The position numbers and the translations under genes are program-made. From Candidatus Siliceabacter maunaloa (GTDB taxonomy: Bacteria; Actinomycetota; Thermoleophilia; Solirubrobacterales; Solirubrobacteraceae): 64,000 nucleotides of DNA. The stretch is taken from positions 1 to 64,000 of the forward strand of contig JANDLV010000014.1 in NCBI GenBank assembly GCA_024330185.1, read 5' to 3'. Position 1 is the stretch's first letter. Each line of letters starts with the position of its first letter. Below are positions 41,734 to 49,724 of this stretch, in pieces. The notes below the pieces were generated by a model. It was not told where the DNA came from and searched no databases. It saw nothing but the letters and a program-made list of their open reading frames with translations.

Positions 41734-41919
41734 TCAGCGTGAGCGGACGGCTGCGGCTTCGCTAACGAGCCGGCGGACGTAGTCACCCAGGGAGAGGCCG
41801 GCCTCGTCGGCGAGTCGGGTGAGACGCTCGGCTTCCTGCGGGGGAAACTCGACCAGGAGCTTGACGCCGGTCGAGCGGCCCTCGTGGGACTGGACGTTGG
41901 TGAACCCGTCGTCGCTCAT
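41734..41919 (-). CDS. Small ribbon-helix-helix-type antitoxin candidate
   Basis: A 61-residue protein with one strand (GVKLLVEFPPQEAERLTRLA) and two short helices (DEAGLSLGDYVRRLVSEAAA), the pattern of ribbon-helix-helix DNA-binding antitoxins. The ATG overlaps the stop of the 96-residue gene upstream. The order (larger gene first, RHH gene second) matches BrnT-BrnA style pairs. Confidence 0.55.
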   Translation of the reverse strand: MSDDGFTNVQSHEGRSTGVKLLVEFPPQEAERLTRLADEAGLSLGDYVRRLVSEAAAVRSR

Positions 41920-42206
41920 CTCGCTCGCTCCAGAAGTCTACGCTCGGCCGGGCTCGCCTCCCAGGCGGTGACGGGCAGCCAGGTGGTCGGATAAAGGGTT
42001 GCCTCGATCACCACGGTGAGGGCTCGGCCGCCGTCGGTCCGGCCGATCAGCAGGTGCCGCGCTATGCCTGTAGAGGCGTTCGGACCTGCGGGATTCGCCG
42101 CGGTCACGTGGGCGTTGGCCAGGAGTTGGCGAAGCTCGTCGGGCGAGGCCCGCGTCAGGTGCTCTTCCGTCTCGGGCGCGAAGAGCAGGAAGCGGACGTC
42201 GGGCAA
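41916..42206 (-). CDS. Small toxin-like protein paired with an RHH antitoxin
   Basis: A 96-residue protein: FLLFAPETEEHLTRASPDEL, then a beta-rich C-terminus HLLIGRTDGGRALTVVIEAT and TWLPVTAWEASPAERRLLER. The GRTDGGRALTVV strand and the following T-W-x-P-V-T-x-W-E segment recall BrnT/RelE-fold toxins, but the match is loose. A 4-bp overlap with the small RHH gene makes a toxin-antitoxin operon plausible. It ends the island before the ABC exporter genes. Confidence 0.5.
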   Translation of the reverse strand: MPDVRFLLFAPETEEHLTRASPDELRQLLANAHVTAANPAGPNASTGIARHLLIGRTDGGRALTVVIEATLYPTTWLPVTAWEASPAERRLLERAR

Positions 42207-42212
42207 GGCTCG

Positions 42213-43574
42213 CTACGTCGCGCCGAACCGCGCGAGCGCGATGCGCGCCAGCGCGGTGAAGGCCACCAGCAGGACGGCGAGGTGAAGCAGGGGCGCCAGC
42301 AACGCATCGCCGGCTATGGCGGCCTGGACGGCCTCGAGGGTGGGGGCGAAGGGGAAGACGGCGGAGACGACCTCGATCACCGTGCTCAGCACCCCCGTGA
42401 CCGCTCCCGGCGGCACGAGCGCCAGGAACGCGAGCGGGAGAGACAGCAGGAAGGCCAGCAGGGAGGCGGCGCGCACGTCGCGGGCCAGGGCGCCGACCAG
42501 CACGCCGAGGGCGCCGAAGGCCAGCGACGCGAGGGCGAGGGCAGCGAGCCATGCGGGGGCGCGGGCGAAGTCGAGGTCGAGGAACACCGCCAGACCGACG
42601 AGCATGATGCCCCCCACCGTGCCGCCGCACAGGGCGGCCAGGCCGAGCTTCTCGACCACCACGCCGAGCCGGGAGACCAGGCCGCGCACGAGCCGGCCGA
42701 ACGCGTTCTCCTCGCGCTCCAGCGCGAGCATCCCCGCGGCCAGCAGCAGGCAGACGAACATGAGCGAGACGCTGACCGCGACGGCGATGGTGAAGTCGTC
42801 GAGCGTCGCGCTGCCGGCCTCCAGCCGTGTCGTCTCCACCTGTACGGGCGAGTTGATCGTGGAGAGGATCTCGTCGGAGAAGTCGAGGTTGTCCACCGCG
42901 AGCTGAGCGAAGGTCTGCACCTCCTGGATGGCTTCGCGCTGGGGATCGTCCTCGGGCAGTCTCTGCTTCACCCCCTCGAGCACCTCCACCGAGCGCTGCA
43001 GCCCGAGGATGTCGATGCTCTGGCCCAGCAGGCTGAAGCTGCCGCCGCTGAGCAGGATGTCCAGGTACTGCGCGGCGGCCTGCGTCGCGCGCTCCGACAG
43101 CGCCGCGTTGGCCTGCAGGAGCTGGGTCTGGATGAGCGAGTCGACGAGCGACCCCTGCAGCGGCCCCTGGGTGTTGACGATGACCTCGACCTGCGGCGGC
43201 TCGCCGCCCACCGACCCCAGGTTGACCACCTCCTGGAGACGGCGGGTGGCGTCCTGCGGGATGACCAGCGCGCCGAGCACGTCGCCCGACTCCACAAGCT
43301 CCACGGCCTCCTCACGCGAATCGACCTCGACCGGCTCGACGGCGGCGAACAGGCGCTGCGCGTAGTCGCCGATGTCGATCTCCTCGCCGCCCAGGTTGAT
43401 CGTGCTCGCGGTCTCCGGCACCTCGTTGGCCAGCGCCACGCGCGGCTTCTCGGGCCCCCGCGTGAGCGCGAAGCCGATCAGCAGCGCCACGATCAGCGGG
43501 TAGACGACGAGCAGCCCCACGAGCAGCGGGCTGCGGCGCAGGATGCGCAGGTCTTTTACGAGCAGGTGGCGCAC
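42213..43574 (-). CDS. ABC-2 type transporter permease
   Basis: A 453-residue permease. TM1 (LVGLLVVYPLIVALLIGFAL) is followed by a large extracytoplasmic domain (about 45-265). Five more helices from about 270 (FTIAVAVSVSLMFVCLLLAA, CGGTVGGIMLVGLAVFLD, ALALASLAFGALGVLVGALA, SLLAFLLSLPLAFLALV) end near the C-terminus. This is the ABC-2/NatB-like layout with a glutamate-rich coupling region (ALEREENAFGRLVRG). The GTG start is 2 bp after the stop of the ATPase gene. Substrate unknown. Confidence 0.82.
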   Translation of the reverse strand: MRHLLVKDLRILRRSPLLVGLLVVYPLIVALLIGFALTRGPEKPRVALANEVPETASTINLGGEEIDIGDYAQRLFAAVEPVEVDSREEAVELVESGDVLGALVIPQDATRRLQEVVNLGSVGGEPPQVEVIVNTQGPLQGSLVDSLIQTQLLQANAALSERATQAAAQYLDILLSGGSFSLLGQSIDILGLQRSVEVLEGVKQRLPEDDPQREAIQEVQTFAQLAVDNLDFSDEILSTINSPVQVETTRLEAGSATLDDFTIAVAVSVSLMFVCLLLAAGMLALEREENAFGRLVRGLVSRLGVVVEKLGLAALCGGTVGGIMLVGLAVFLDLDFARAPAWLAALALASLAFGALGVLVGALARDVRAASLLAFLLSLPLAFLALVPPGAVTGVLSTVIEVVSAVFPFAPTLEAVQAAIAGDALLAPLLHLAVLLVAFTALARIALARFGAT

Positions 43575-43576
43575 GC

Positions 43577-44305
43577 TCAGTGGCCCCGCTTGTGCAGGAA
43601 GCGCACGAACGCGGCCTCGAAGTCGCGCTGCACCCCGCCCACCTCGGCGTGCAGCGCCGCGGGGGAGCCCGTGAACAGCAGCTCGCCGTCGGCGAGGACG
43701 AGCACACGGTCGGCGTGGCGCTCGGCCTCGCCGACGTCGTGGGTGGACCACAGGACCGTGGTGCGCCCGCCCTCCACGAGCCCGGTGATGAACGCCCACA
43801 GGCGCTCGCGCTGGCGCGGGTCCAGCGCCGAGGAGGGCTCGTCGAGCAGGAGCACCGGCGGGTCGGCGAGCAGGCCGACGGCGATGTTGACCCGCTGGCG
43901 GTTGCCGCCCGACAGCTCGCTGAGCACGTCGTCGGCGCGCCCGTGCAGGCCGGTCAGCTCCAGCGCCCGCTCCACGGCGCCGGCGGGGTCGTCGACCTTC
44001 TCGAGCCTGGCGAACAGCTTGAGGTTCTCGCGCACGGTGAGCTTGGCGTAGATCGCCGTCTGCTGGGGCACCCAGCCCACCTCGCGCGGCGGACGGCTCA
44101 CCTCGCCGCCCGAGGGCTTCTGCAGCCCTCCGAGGATGCTGAGCAGCGTGGTCTTGCCCGCGCCGTTGGGGCCGATGATGGCCACGAGCTCGCCGGGGAG
44201 CGCCTCGAAGCTCACCTCGCGCAGGGCCTGGCGATCGCCGAAGCGCCGGCTCACGGCGCGCGCCGCGATGGAGGGCGCCTGCGTGGCGGAGGCGGAGGCG
44301 GTCAC
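43577..44305 (-). CDS. ABC transporter ATP-binding protein
   Basis: A 242-residue ABC ATPase: Walker A IIGPNGAGKTTLLSILGG, Q-loop WVPQQTAIYAKLTVREN, signature LSGGNRQRVNIAVGLL, Walker B VLLLDEPSSALDP and the switch His in VLWSTHDVGEAE. All catalytic positions are present. The GTG at 44305 is chosen because upstream sequence lacks homology and runs into the divergent ymdB-like gene. It pairs with the ABC-2 permease downstream as an exporter. Confidence 0.9.
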   Translation of the reverse strand: MTASASATQAPSIAARAVSRRFGDRQALREVSFEALPGELVAIIGPNGAGKTTLLSILGGLQKPSGGEVSRPPREVGWVPQQTAIYAKLTVRENLKLFARLEKVDDPAGAVERALELTGLHGRADDVLSELSGGNRQRVNIAVGLLADPPVLLLDEPSSALDPRQRERLWAFITGLVEGGRTTVLWSTHDVGEAERHADRVLVLADGELLFTGSPAALHAEVGGVQRDFEAAFVRFLHKRGH

Positions 44306-44390
44306 GCCCGGGATGGTAGGGCCGATGTCCGGAAGCACGGGCGGTACTTGCGAAGGCCGGTACCAGGCCGGTCGTGCGAGGATCTGCCGC

Positions 44391-45191
44391 ATGGCCGCCG
44401 CCGCAATCCTCTTCGTGGGCGACGTGTGCGGAGGTGCGGGTCGGCGGACCCTGCACGCGTTGCTGCCCGTCCTGCGCGAGGAGCTCGAGCCGACCTTCGT
44501 GGTGGTCAACGGGGAGAACGCGGCGGGTGGGATCGGCATCACGCCGCGCACGGCCGACGAGATCTTCGGCGCCGGCGCCGATGCGATCACGCTGGGCAAC
44601 CACACCTACCGCCACCGCGACATCTACCGCTACCTCGACGAGCGCGAGGCCATCGTCCGCCCGGCCAACTACCTGGCCGCGCAGCCCGGGCGGGGGACCA
44701 CGATCGTCGAGCGCGACGGCGTGCGCCTGGGGGTCGTCAACCTCTCGGGCAACGTATTCCTGCAGGCAGGGCGCCCCGCGTTCATCGCGATCGAGGCGGC
44801 GCTGTACGACCTGGGCCGCCGAGGCGTCGAACACGTGCTGCTCGACTTCCACGCCGAGACCACGAGCGAGAAGGTGGCCATGGGCTGGCACCTCGACGGC
44901 CGCGTGACGGCGGTCGTCGGCACCCACACCCACGTCCCGACCGCCGACGCGCGCGTGCTGCCCGGCGGGACCGCCTACATCAGTGACGTGGGGATGACCG
45001 GCGCGCGCGGCGGGGTGATCGGCATGCGCCGCCAGGAGGTGCTCGACGCCTTCCTCACCCAGATGCCGGTCCGCTATCAGAGCGCCGAGGAGGACCCGTG
45101 GCTGAACGGGGTGCTGGTGCGCTGCTCACAGCCCATGCGGGCCGATGCGATCCACCAGGTGCTGAGACCGATGTCGGGCCCTCCCTCCTGA
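44391..45191 (+). CDS. YmdB-like metallophosphoesterase
   Basis: A 266-residue protein of the TIGR00282/YmdB group, which hydrolyses 2',3'-cyclic nucleotides. Metal-binding motifs: ILFVGDVCGGAGR near the start, VVVNGENAAGGIGITP, ITLGNHTYRH, LLDFHAETTSEKVAMGWHLD and VVGTHTHVPTADARVLPGGT. All ligands appear intact. The ATG at 44391 fits the usual N-terminus. It is convergent with the glycosyltransferase gene downstream, with a strong hairpin between. Confidence 0.88.
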   Translation: MAAAAILFVGDVCGGAGRRTLHALLPVLREELEPTFVVVNGENAAGGIGITPRTADEIFGAGADAITLGNHTYRHRDIYRYLDEREAIVRPANYLAAQPGRGTTIVERDGVRLGVVNLSGNVFLQAGRPAFIAIEAALYDLGRRGVEHVLLDFHAETTSEKVAMGWHLDGRVTAVVGTHTHVPTADARVLPGGTAYISDVGMTGARGGVIGMRRQEVLDAFLTQMPVRYQSAEEDPWLNGVLVRCSQPMRADAIHQVLRPMSGPPS

Positions 45192-45210
45192 CGGGCGGCC
45201 AACCCGTCCG

Positions 45211-45255
45211 ACCGTCCTGCCCTGCTGTCGCATAGCAACAGTCAGGCAGGACGGT
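45211..45255. terminator. Bidirectional terminator between ymdB-like and GT genes
   Basis: An 11-bp perfect stem ACCGTCCTGCC/GGCAGGACGGT encloses a further imperfect stem (CTG-CTGT/ACAG-CAG), giving a long hairpin between two convergent genes. There is no clear T-run on either side. Position and stem strength support termination for both. Confidence 0.75.
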
Positions 45256-45303
45256 TGCCCGGAAAGGGGCGCTCAGGCCGGGAGCTCGCGCCGCTTGTTT
45301 CCT

Positions 45304-46974
45304 TCAATGCTGCCGTTCGCCGGTATCGCCGGCCCCGGCCACCGGTCGAGCCGCCCCCAGCACAGCCAGCATGACCAACGGGAAGAACCACGCGATGTAG
45401 AGGTAGAACCAGTGGGTCACCCCTAGCTGCAGCGCGATGAGGATCGCGGCGCACAGCGCGGCGAGGCCGACGGCGTCGCGGCGACGGGGGACGAACGCCA
45501 GGCCCACCGCCAGCAGCACCGCGCCTCCCTGCACCACCTGCTGCGCTGTACCGAGGTCCCACTGGCCCCACACCGAGAAGGGCGAGCCACGCTCGAGCTG
45601 GAAGCCCAGCGTCGCGTCCCAGAAGGCCCGCAGCGAGCCGCCGCCCGCGAGAACCGGCACGAAGACCAGTGCGGCCACGGCCGCGAAGGCGGCGACGAAC
45701 AGGGCCAGCGCGGCCGGGCGCCGGCGCTCCCCCTCGCCGCGGTGGGTGAGCAGCAGCGGCCCGAGGGCGAGCGGCGCGAACTTGGTCAGGCCGGCCAGCG
45801 CCGTCAGGGCGCCGCGCCCCGCCACCGCGAGCGGCCGGGCGCTCCACACCGCGGCCAGCACCGCTCCCAGCACTAGGACCGTCACCAGCGCGTCGTTGGC
45901 GTTGGCGTTGGCCACGTAGAGGGTGAACGGGAAGCTCACCCACGCGTAGGCCAGCGCGACGCCCATGGCCGGCCCGCGCGCCCGACGCCCGAGCAGGAAG
46001 GCCAGGGCGACGGCGAGCACGTCGAAGGCGATGGCGGCGCCGTGGGCCGCCGGCAGATCGCTCCCGGTTCCGTCCCAGCCCAGCGCCGCGACGAAGGGCA
46101 CGTAGGCCAGGTAGTTGACGGGGCCGTAGGTGTCGCCGTAGGGGTTGTCCTGCCCGAACGCGCCGTAGAGCGGCTCGCCCGAGGAGATGCGGTCGGCGCC
46201 GATGACCCCCGCGTAGCCCACGTCGATCACGTTGGAGTCGACGATGTTGAGCCCGATGCGAAAGCCCAGCAGGAAGATGACCCCCACCACCAGCCAGCCG
46301 ACCGGGACGGCGAGGCGCAGCGGCGCATCACCGCCGACAGTCCGCCGCCGGCGCAGCCCGATCCACAGCATCCGCGCCAGGAGGTAGGCCAGCAGCGGGT
46401 AGACCAGGGGGACGGAGACGTCGATGGCCGCGGCGTTGAAGAAGGCCAGTGAGACCGAGAACGCGCACAGCACCGCCAGGTCCAGGTGCAGCAGCCGGGC
46501 CGGGCGCCGGCGGTCCACGAAGGGCACGACGAACGCCACCAGCAGCGGGATCCACAGCCACAGCGCTGCTACGTCGCGGCCGAACGCGCCGTCGTAGCCG
46601 CGGGCCATGGTCCAGCGCACCTGCCAGTCGCGCCAGGCCTCGGTGACCTCGCCCGTCGCATCGTCGACGCGCGCCTGGGCCACCTCCTCGCGGTCGTCCC
46701 CGCTGCCGGTGAACCAGCCGACCTGCCAGTTCTCGCCGCGTAGATAGGCGGTCGGGCGCGCGCCCGGGCTCTCCTCACGCAGCTCCGTGCGCACGGTGGG
46801 GTGTGCGCCCGCGAGCCCGATCACCCGCTGGGCGCTGAGGCGCATCCCCTCCGGCGCCTCCGTGAGCGACGCGGGGGTGCGCAGCTCGCTGTCGGCGACG
46901 GCGGAGGCCGGCCCCGCGAGGCCGCCGATGATCAGGAGCGCCAGGGCCGCGAGGGCCGCCGGCGCGGGCCTCAT
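45304..46974 (-). CDS. Polytopic membrane protein, DUF2029/GT87-like glycosyltransferase
   Basis: A 556-residue protein with a signal-like N-terminus, an extracytoplasmic segment (about 25-130) and about eleven hydrophobic helices. The loop VGYAGVIGADRISSGEPLYG then FGQDNPYGDTYGPVNYLAYV resembles the acidic lipid-sugar-binding loop of GT-C glycosyltransferases (the first extracytoplasmic loop with D/E and the YGDTYGP motif of DUF2029/GT87). The gtrA gene overlaps its start by 4 bp, supporting a role in moving and using polyprenyl-phosphate-linked sugars. Confidence 0.75.
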   Translation of the reverse strand: MRPAPAALAALALLIIGGLAGPASAVADSELRTPASLTEAPEGMRLSAQRVIGLAGAHPTVRTELREESPGARPTAYLRGENWQVGWFTGSGDDREEVAQARVDDATGEVTEAWRDWQVRWTMARGYDGAFGRDVAALWLWIPLLVAFVVPFVDRRRPARLLHLDLAVLCAFSVSLAFFNAAAIDVSVPLVYPLLAYLLARMLWIGLRRRRTVGGDAPLRLAVPVGWLVVGVIFLLGFRIGLNIVDSNVIDVGYAGVIGADRISSGEPLYGAFGQDNPYGDTYGPVNYLAYVPFVAALGWDGTGSDLPAAHGAAIAFDVLAVALAFLLGRRARGPAMGVALAYAWVSFPFTLYVANANANDALVTVLVLGAVLAAVWSARPLAVAGRGALTALAGLTKFAPLALGPLLLTHRGEGERRRPAALALFVAAFAAVAALVFVPVLAGGGSLRAFWDATLGFQLERGSPFSVWGQWDLGTAQQVVQGGAVLLAVGLAFVPRRRDAVGLAALCAAILIALQLGVTHWFYLYIAWFFPLVMLAVLGAARPVAGAGDTGERQH

Positions 46975-47459
46975 CGCCGCGTGCCCCCGCCGTGGCCCCT
47001 GAAGCTCCAGAGCTTGTTGCCCAGGAAGTTGGCGGGGGTGGCCGTCGCGATGGCCATGGCCTGAGCGGGCACCTTGCCCACGCCGACCACGGCCACCAGC
47101 AGCTCGAGCACCGCCAGGTTGAGCAGGAAGGCGCCCACGCTGACGACCAGGAAGCGCGCAGCCTGGAAGCCGGCGTGTCCGTTGCGGGCGCGGAACGTCC
47201 ACAGGCGATTCCACGTGAAGTTGTTGGCCACCGCGATGAGGAAGGCGACAGTGGCGGCCAGGCGGTAGTCGACCGAGGCCCCGGCGACCAGCGCCGCGTA
47301 GACGGCCAGGTTGACCACCACGCCGCTGCCGCCCACCACCGCGAAGCGCACGAGCTGGGCCCAGTTGCCCGGCGTGGACAGCCCCCGGCGCACGCGCCTG
47401 TGCGTCGGCACGGCCGCGGGCGGGTGCAGCTCGAGCGTGGCGGCACCCTCGTCGCGCAT
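46971..47459 (-). CDS. GtrA-family membrane protein
   Basis: A 162-residue, four-helix protein of the GtrA/DPMS family (FAVVGGSGVVVNLAVYAALV, LAATVAFLIAVANNFTWNRL, FLVVSVGAFLLNLAVLELLV, ATATPANFLGNKLWSFRG). The NNFxWNRLWTF and NFLGNKLWSF segments are signatures. GtrA proteins are thought to move polyprenyl-phosphate-linked sugars across the membrane. The N-terminal 30 residues are polar. Overlap with the GT gene downstream indicates a coupled system. Confidence 0.88.
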   Translation of the reverse strand: MRDEGAATLELHPPAAVPTHRRVRRGLSTPGNWAQLVRFAVVGGSGVVVNLAVYAALVAGASVDYRLAATVAFLIAVANNFTWNRLWTFRARNGHAGFQAARFLVVSVGAFLLNLAVLELLVAVVGVGKVPAQAMAIATATPANFLGNKLWSFRGHGGGTRR

Positions 47460-47502
47460 CCGGGGCAGGGTATCCCCAGCCTCGCGGCCGGGTGGGCGGG
47501 GC

Positions 47503-49020
47503 CTAACCCCTCCCGAAGTGCGCGGCGATCATCGGCGCGACGTCGCGGATGGACCACGAGTCGTCGTCGCGCACCCGCTCGGGCGGGAGGTCGAGGCCGC
47601 AGACCACGAGCGAGCCGAGCGTGTCGGAGGCGTGCAGGGAGCCGTGACTGCCCCCGCCGTCGTGCCAGGTGCCGCCCCAGTCGGGGAACTCCCAGCCGGG
47701 CGCGGCCGAGAGCAGCACGTCGCCCGAGGTCGGACAGGCCAGCGCCGCCCACGCGCGGGCCAGCGCGTCGGGGTAGGCGTCGCTGCGCAGCACGCCGTCC
47801 TCCACCCACCCCTCCAGCACGCCCAGCTCCCCCCGCAGGCTCCAGCGCGCGCCACGCGGGTCGGTCAGCGCGCGGCCCCGGCCCTCGGCCGGGGCGAACC
47901 GCAGCTCTCCGCGGTGCGACGCGACGACGCCGCGGCCCCCCTCCCGCCACAGGACCAGGTCGACCCCCTCCACCTCGCGCGCGGCGGCGACCAGGGGCGG
48001 GACGGTCCGGGTGCGACCCTCCTCCACCAGCGCGTAGACCATGGCCGCCCGCTGGGAGGGACACAGCGCCACCTCGGCGTCCCGGGTCGCCGCACGCCGG
48101 CGCGGGGCGCGCACCGCCCAGTCCGCGAAGGCCGCGCCGAGCTCGATGGCGTGCTCGACCTGGGCGTGAGCGTGATCGGCCATGACCACCATGGCGTGAT
48201 CGTCGAGGAACGCGTCGATCCCGCCGCCGGCGTGCATGACCCGCTCGAGCTGGCGGTCGGCTGCGTGGATGGCCGCGACCTGGGCCTCCACCCCGCCGGT
48301 GTGCGACGCCGTGTCGTTGTCGGGCAGCGAGAGCAGCAGGAAGTCGAAGAGGTCGCGCTCGACCATGTGGGCGGCCACGCAGCCCGAGTGCTGGTCACGC
48401 ATGCCCGGCGTGCCCATCTGCGACCAGCAGCCCGTACGCCGGCTCGCGTACAGGTCGGCGTAGAACAGCTCCTTCGGGCCGTCGACGGCGCGTCGGAACA
48501 GCGCCGTGCCGACCAGCCGGGTGAGAGGGAACTCCGCCGAGGGCTCGTGGCGGTGGCGCCCGCGGTACATCAGGTAGGTGGTGCCCGCGGTGCGCACGCC
48601 GGCGTCGTCGAGGCGCTCGAACACCGTGGGCGTGTCGGGGTTCAGGTGCTCGGCGTTGAGGTTGTAGACGGTGTCGGTGAGCTGCTGGGCGATGCCGAAG
48701 CGCCGGGAGGCCGCGAAGGACGAGCCGTACTCCACGTAGCGCCCCTCGGCCCGCGAGTACCAGTTCATCGAGGGCACATGATGGTCGTCCTGCAGGCGGC
48801 CCGTGGCGATCGACGCCGAGCACACCGGGGTGACCGAGGGGAAGGCCGCTGCGCACGAGCCGACGTACTCGCCGCGGGCCATCAGCTCGGCCAGGACGGG
48901 CGCCCGTCCGCCCGCGACGGCGCGGTCCAGCTCCGAGGGGGTCAGCCCGTCGATGACCACCAGGACGACCTTCTTGACCTTCCTGACCTTCTTGGGCGCG
49001 GCCGGCCCGGCGGGGCTCAC
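47503..49020 (-). CDS. Alkaline-phosphatase-superfamily phosphodiesterase
   Basis: A 505-residue enzyme of the nucleotide pyrophosphatase/phosphodiesterase clan. The first metal site is VVLVVIDGLTPSELD, the nucleophile Thr is in AFPSVTPVCSASIATG, further ligands are in LPDNDTASHTGG and VMADHAHAQVE, and the last His is probably in GGSHGSLHASD. The N-terminus (PAAPKKVRKVKKV) is basic with no clear signal peptide. The GTG start overlaps the stop of the DUF4126 gene. Substrate could be a phosphodiester or sulfate; not decided. Confidence 0.82.
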   Translation of the reverse strand: MSPAGPAAPKKVRKVKKVVLVVIDGLTPSELDRAVAGGRAPVLAELMARGEYVGSCAAAFPSVTPVCSASIATGRLQDDHHVPSMNWYSRAEGRYVEYGSSFAASRRFGIAQQLTDTVYNLNAEHLNPDTPTVFERLDDAGVRTAGTTYLMYRGRHRHEPSAEFPLTRLVGTALFRRAVDGPKELFYADLYASRRTGCWSQMGTPGMRDQHSGCVAAHMVERDLFDFLLLSLPDNDTASHTGGVEAQVAAIHAADRQLERVMHAGGGIDAFLDDHAMVVMADHAHAQVEHAIELGAAFADWAVRAPRRRAATRDAEVALCPSQRAAMVYALVEEGRTRTVPPLVAAAREVEGVDLVLWREGGRGVVASHRGELRFAPAEGRGRALTDPRGARWSLRGELGVLEGWVEDGVLRSDAYPDALARAWAALACPTSGDVLLSAAPGWEFPDWGGTWHDGGGSHGSLHASDTLGSLVVCGLDLPPERVRDDDSWSIRDVAPMIAAHFGRG

Positions 49021-49628
49021 CGCAGGATCCGCAGCCCGGCGTACTTCTCGCCCTCGCGGCGCCGGCCGCCGCGCAGGAGGAAGGCCAGGAAGCCCAGCCC
49101 GACGAGGGCCAGCGGCGGGAACGCCACGCTCGCGCCGCCCAGCACCAGGCCGCCGCCCTCGGCGTAGAGGGGCAGCGCCGCACCGGCCTGGGGATCCAAC
49201 CGCGCGCGCACCCGCGTCAGCAGGGAGCGCACGGCGGCGTTGGCCAGGGCCGCGGCGAGGCCGCCGACGATCAGGCCGGGCCACCACACGTCGAAGCGGT
49301 CGTCCATGGAGCCGGCGCCCAGCAGCGCGCCCAGGCCGATGGCGATGCCGGCCAGCGCCGCGCCGGCGACACCCTCCTCGCCTGTGCCCGTCGCCGAAGG
49401 CGATTGGGTGCGCAGGCCCCGGCGCTGGGCGACGGCCAGCACGATCACGCAGACCACCAGCGCCAGCAGGAACCAGGAGGCCTCCAGGAAGGCGAACGAG
49501 GTCCCCTCGAAGTCCACCCCCAGATCGGCGCTCGCGAACGCGCCCGCGAGCAGGGTCGGGAGGAAGGGCCGCATACCGGCCGCGCCGCCTAGGCCGGCGC
49601 CCTGGAGGAGGTCAAGGACGTAGTTCAT
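49017..49628 (-). CDS. DUF4126-like membrane protein
   Basis: A 203-residue polytopic protein starting at the ATG at 49628. The opening LLQGAGLGGAAGMRPFLPTL is typical of DUF4126 proteins. Hydrophobic helices follow (FLLALVVCVIVLAVAQ, GVAGAALAGIAIGLGALLGAG, WWPGLIVGGLAAALANAAV, FPPLALVGLGFLAFLLRGG). Function unknown. It overlaps the phosphodiesterase gene by 4 bp and is divergent from the aminotransferase gene, with overlapping upstream regions. Confidence 0.75.
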   Translation of the reverse strand: MNYVLDLLQGAGLGGAAGMRPFLPTLLAGAFASADLGVDFEGTSFAFLEASWFLLALVVCVIVLAVAQRRGLRTQSPSATGTGEEGVAGAALAGIAIGLGALLGAGSMDDRFDVWWPGLIVGGLAAALANAAVRSLLTRVRARLDPQAGAALPLYAEGGGLVLGGASVAFPPLALVGLGFLAFLLRGGRRREGEKYAGLRILR

Positions 49629-49724
49629 GTGCGCTACGGTCGGCGCGTGACGATAGAGGACGGCGGCAGGGGCACGGAGCCCGCGCGGGAAGGGCTGCCG
49701 CCAGGCGGCGGCGAACCCCGCAGC

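Noticed and set aside
49629-49724. Longer N-terminus for the 2-aminoadipate-type aminotransferase
   Set aside because: The added residues are Gly/Arg/Pro-rich and antisense to the DUF4126 gene start region; family homology begins after the ATG at 49725.
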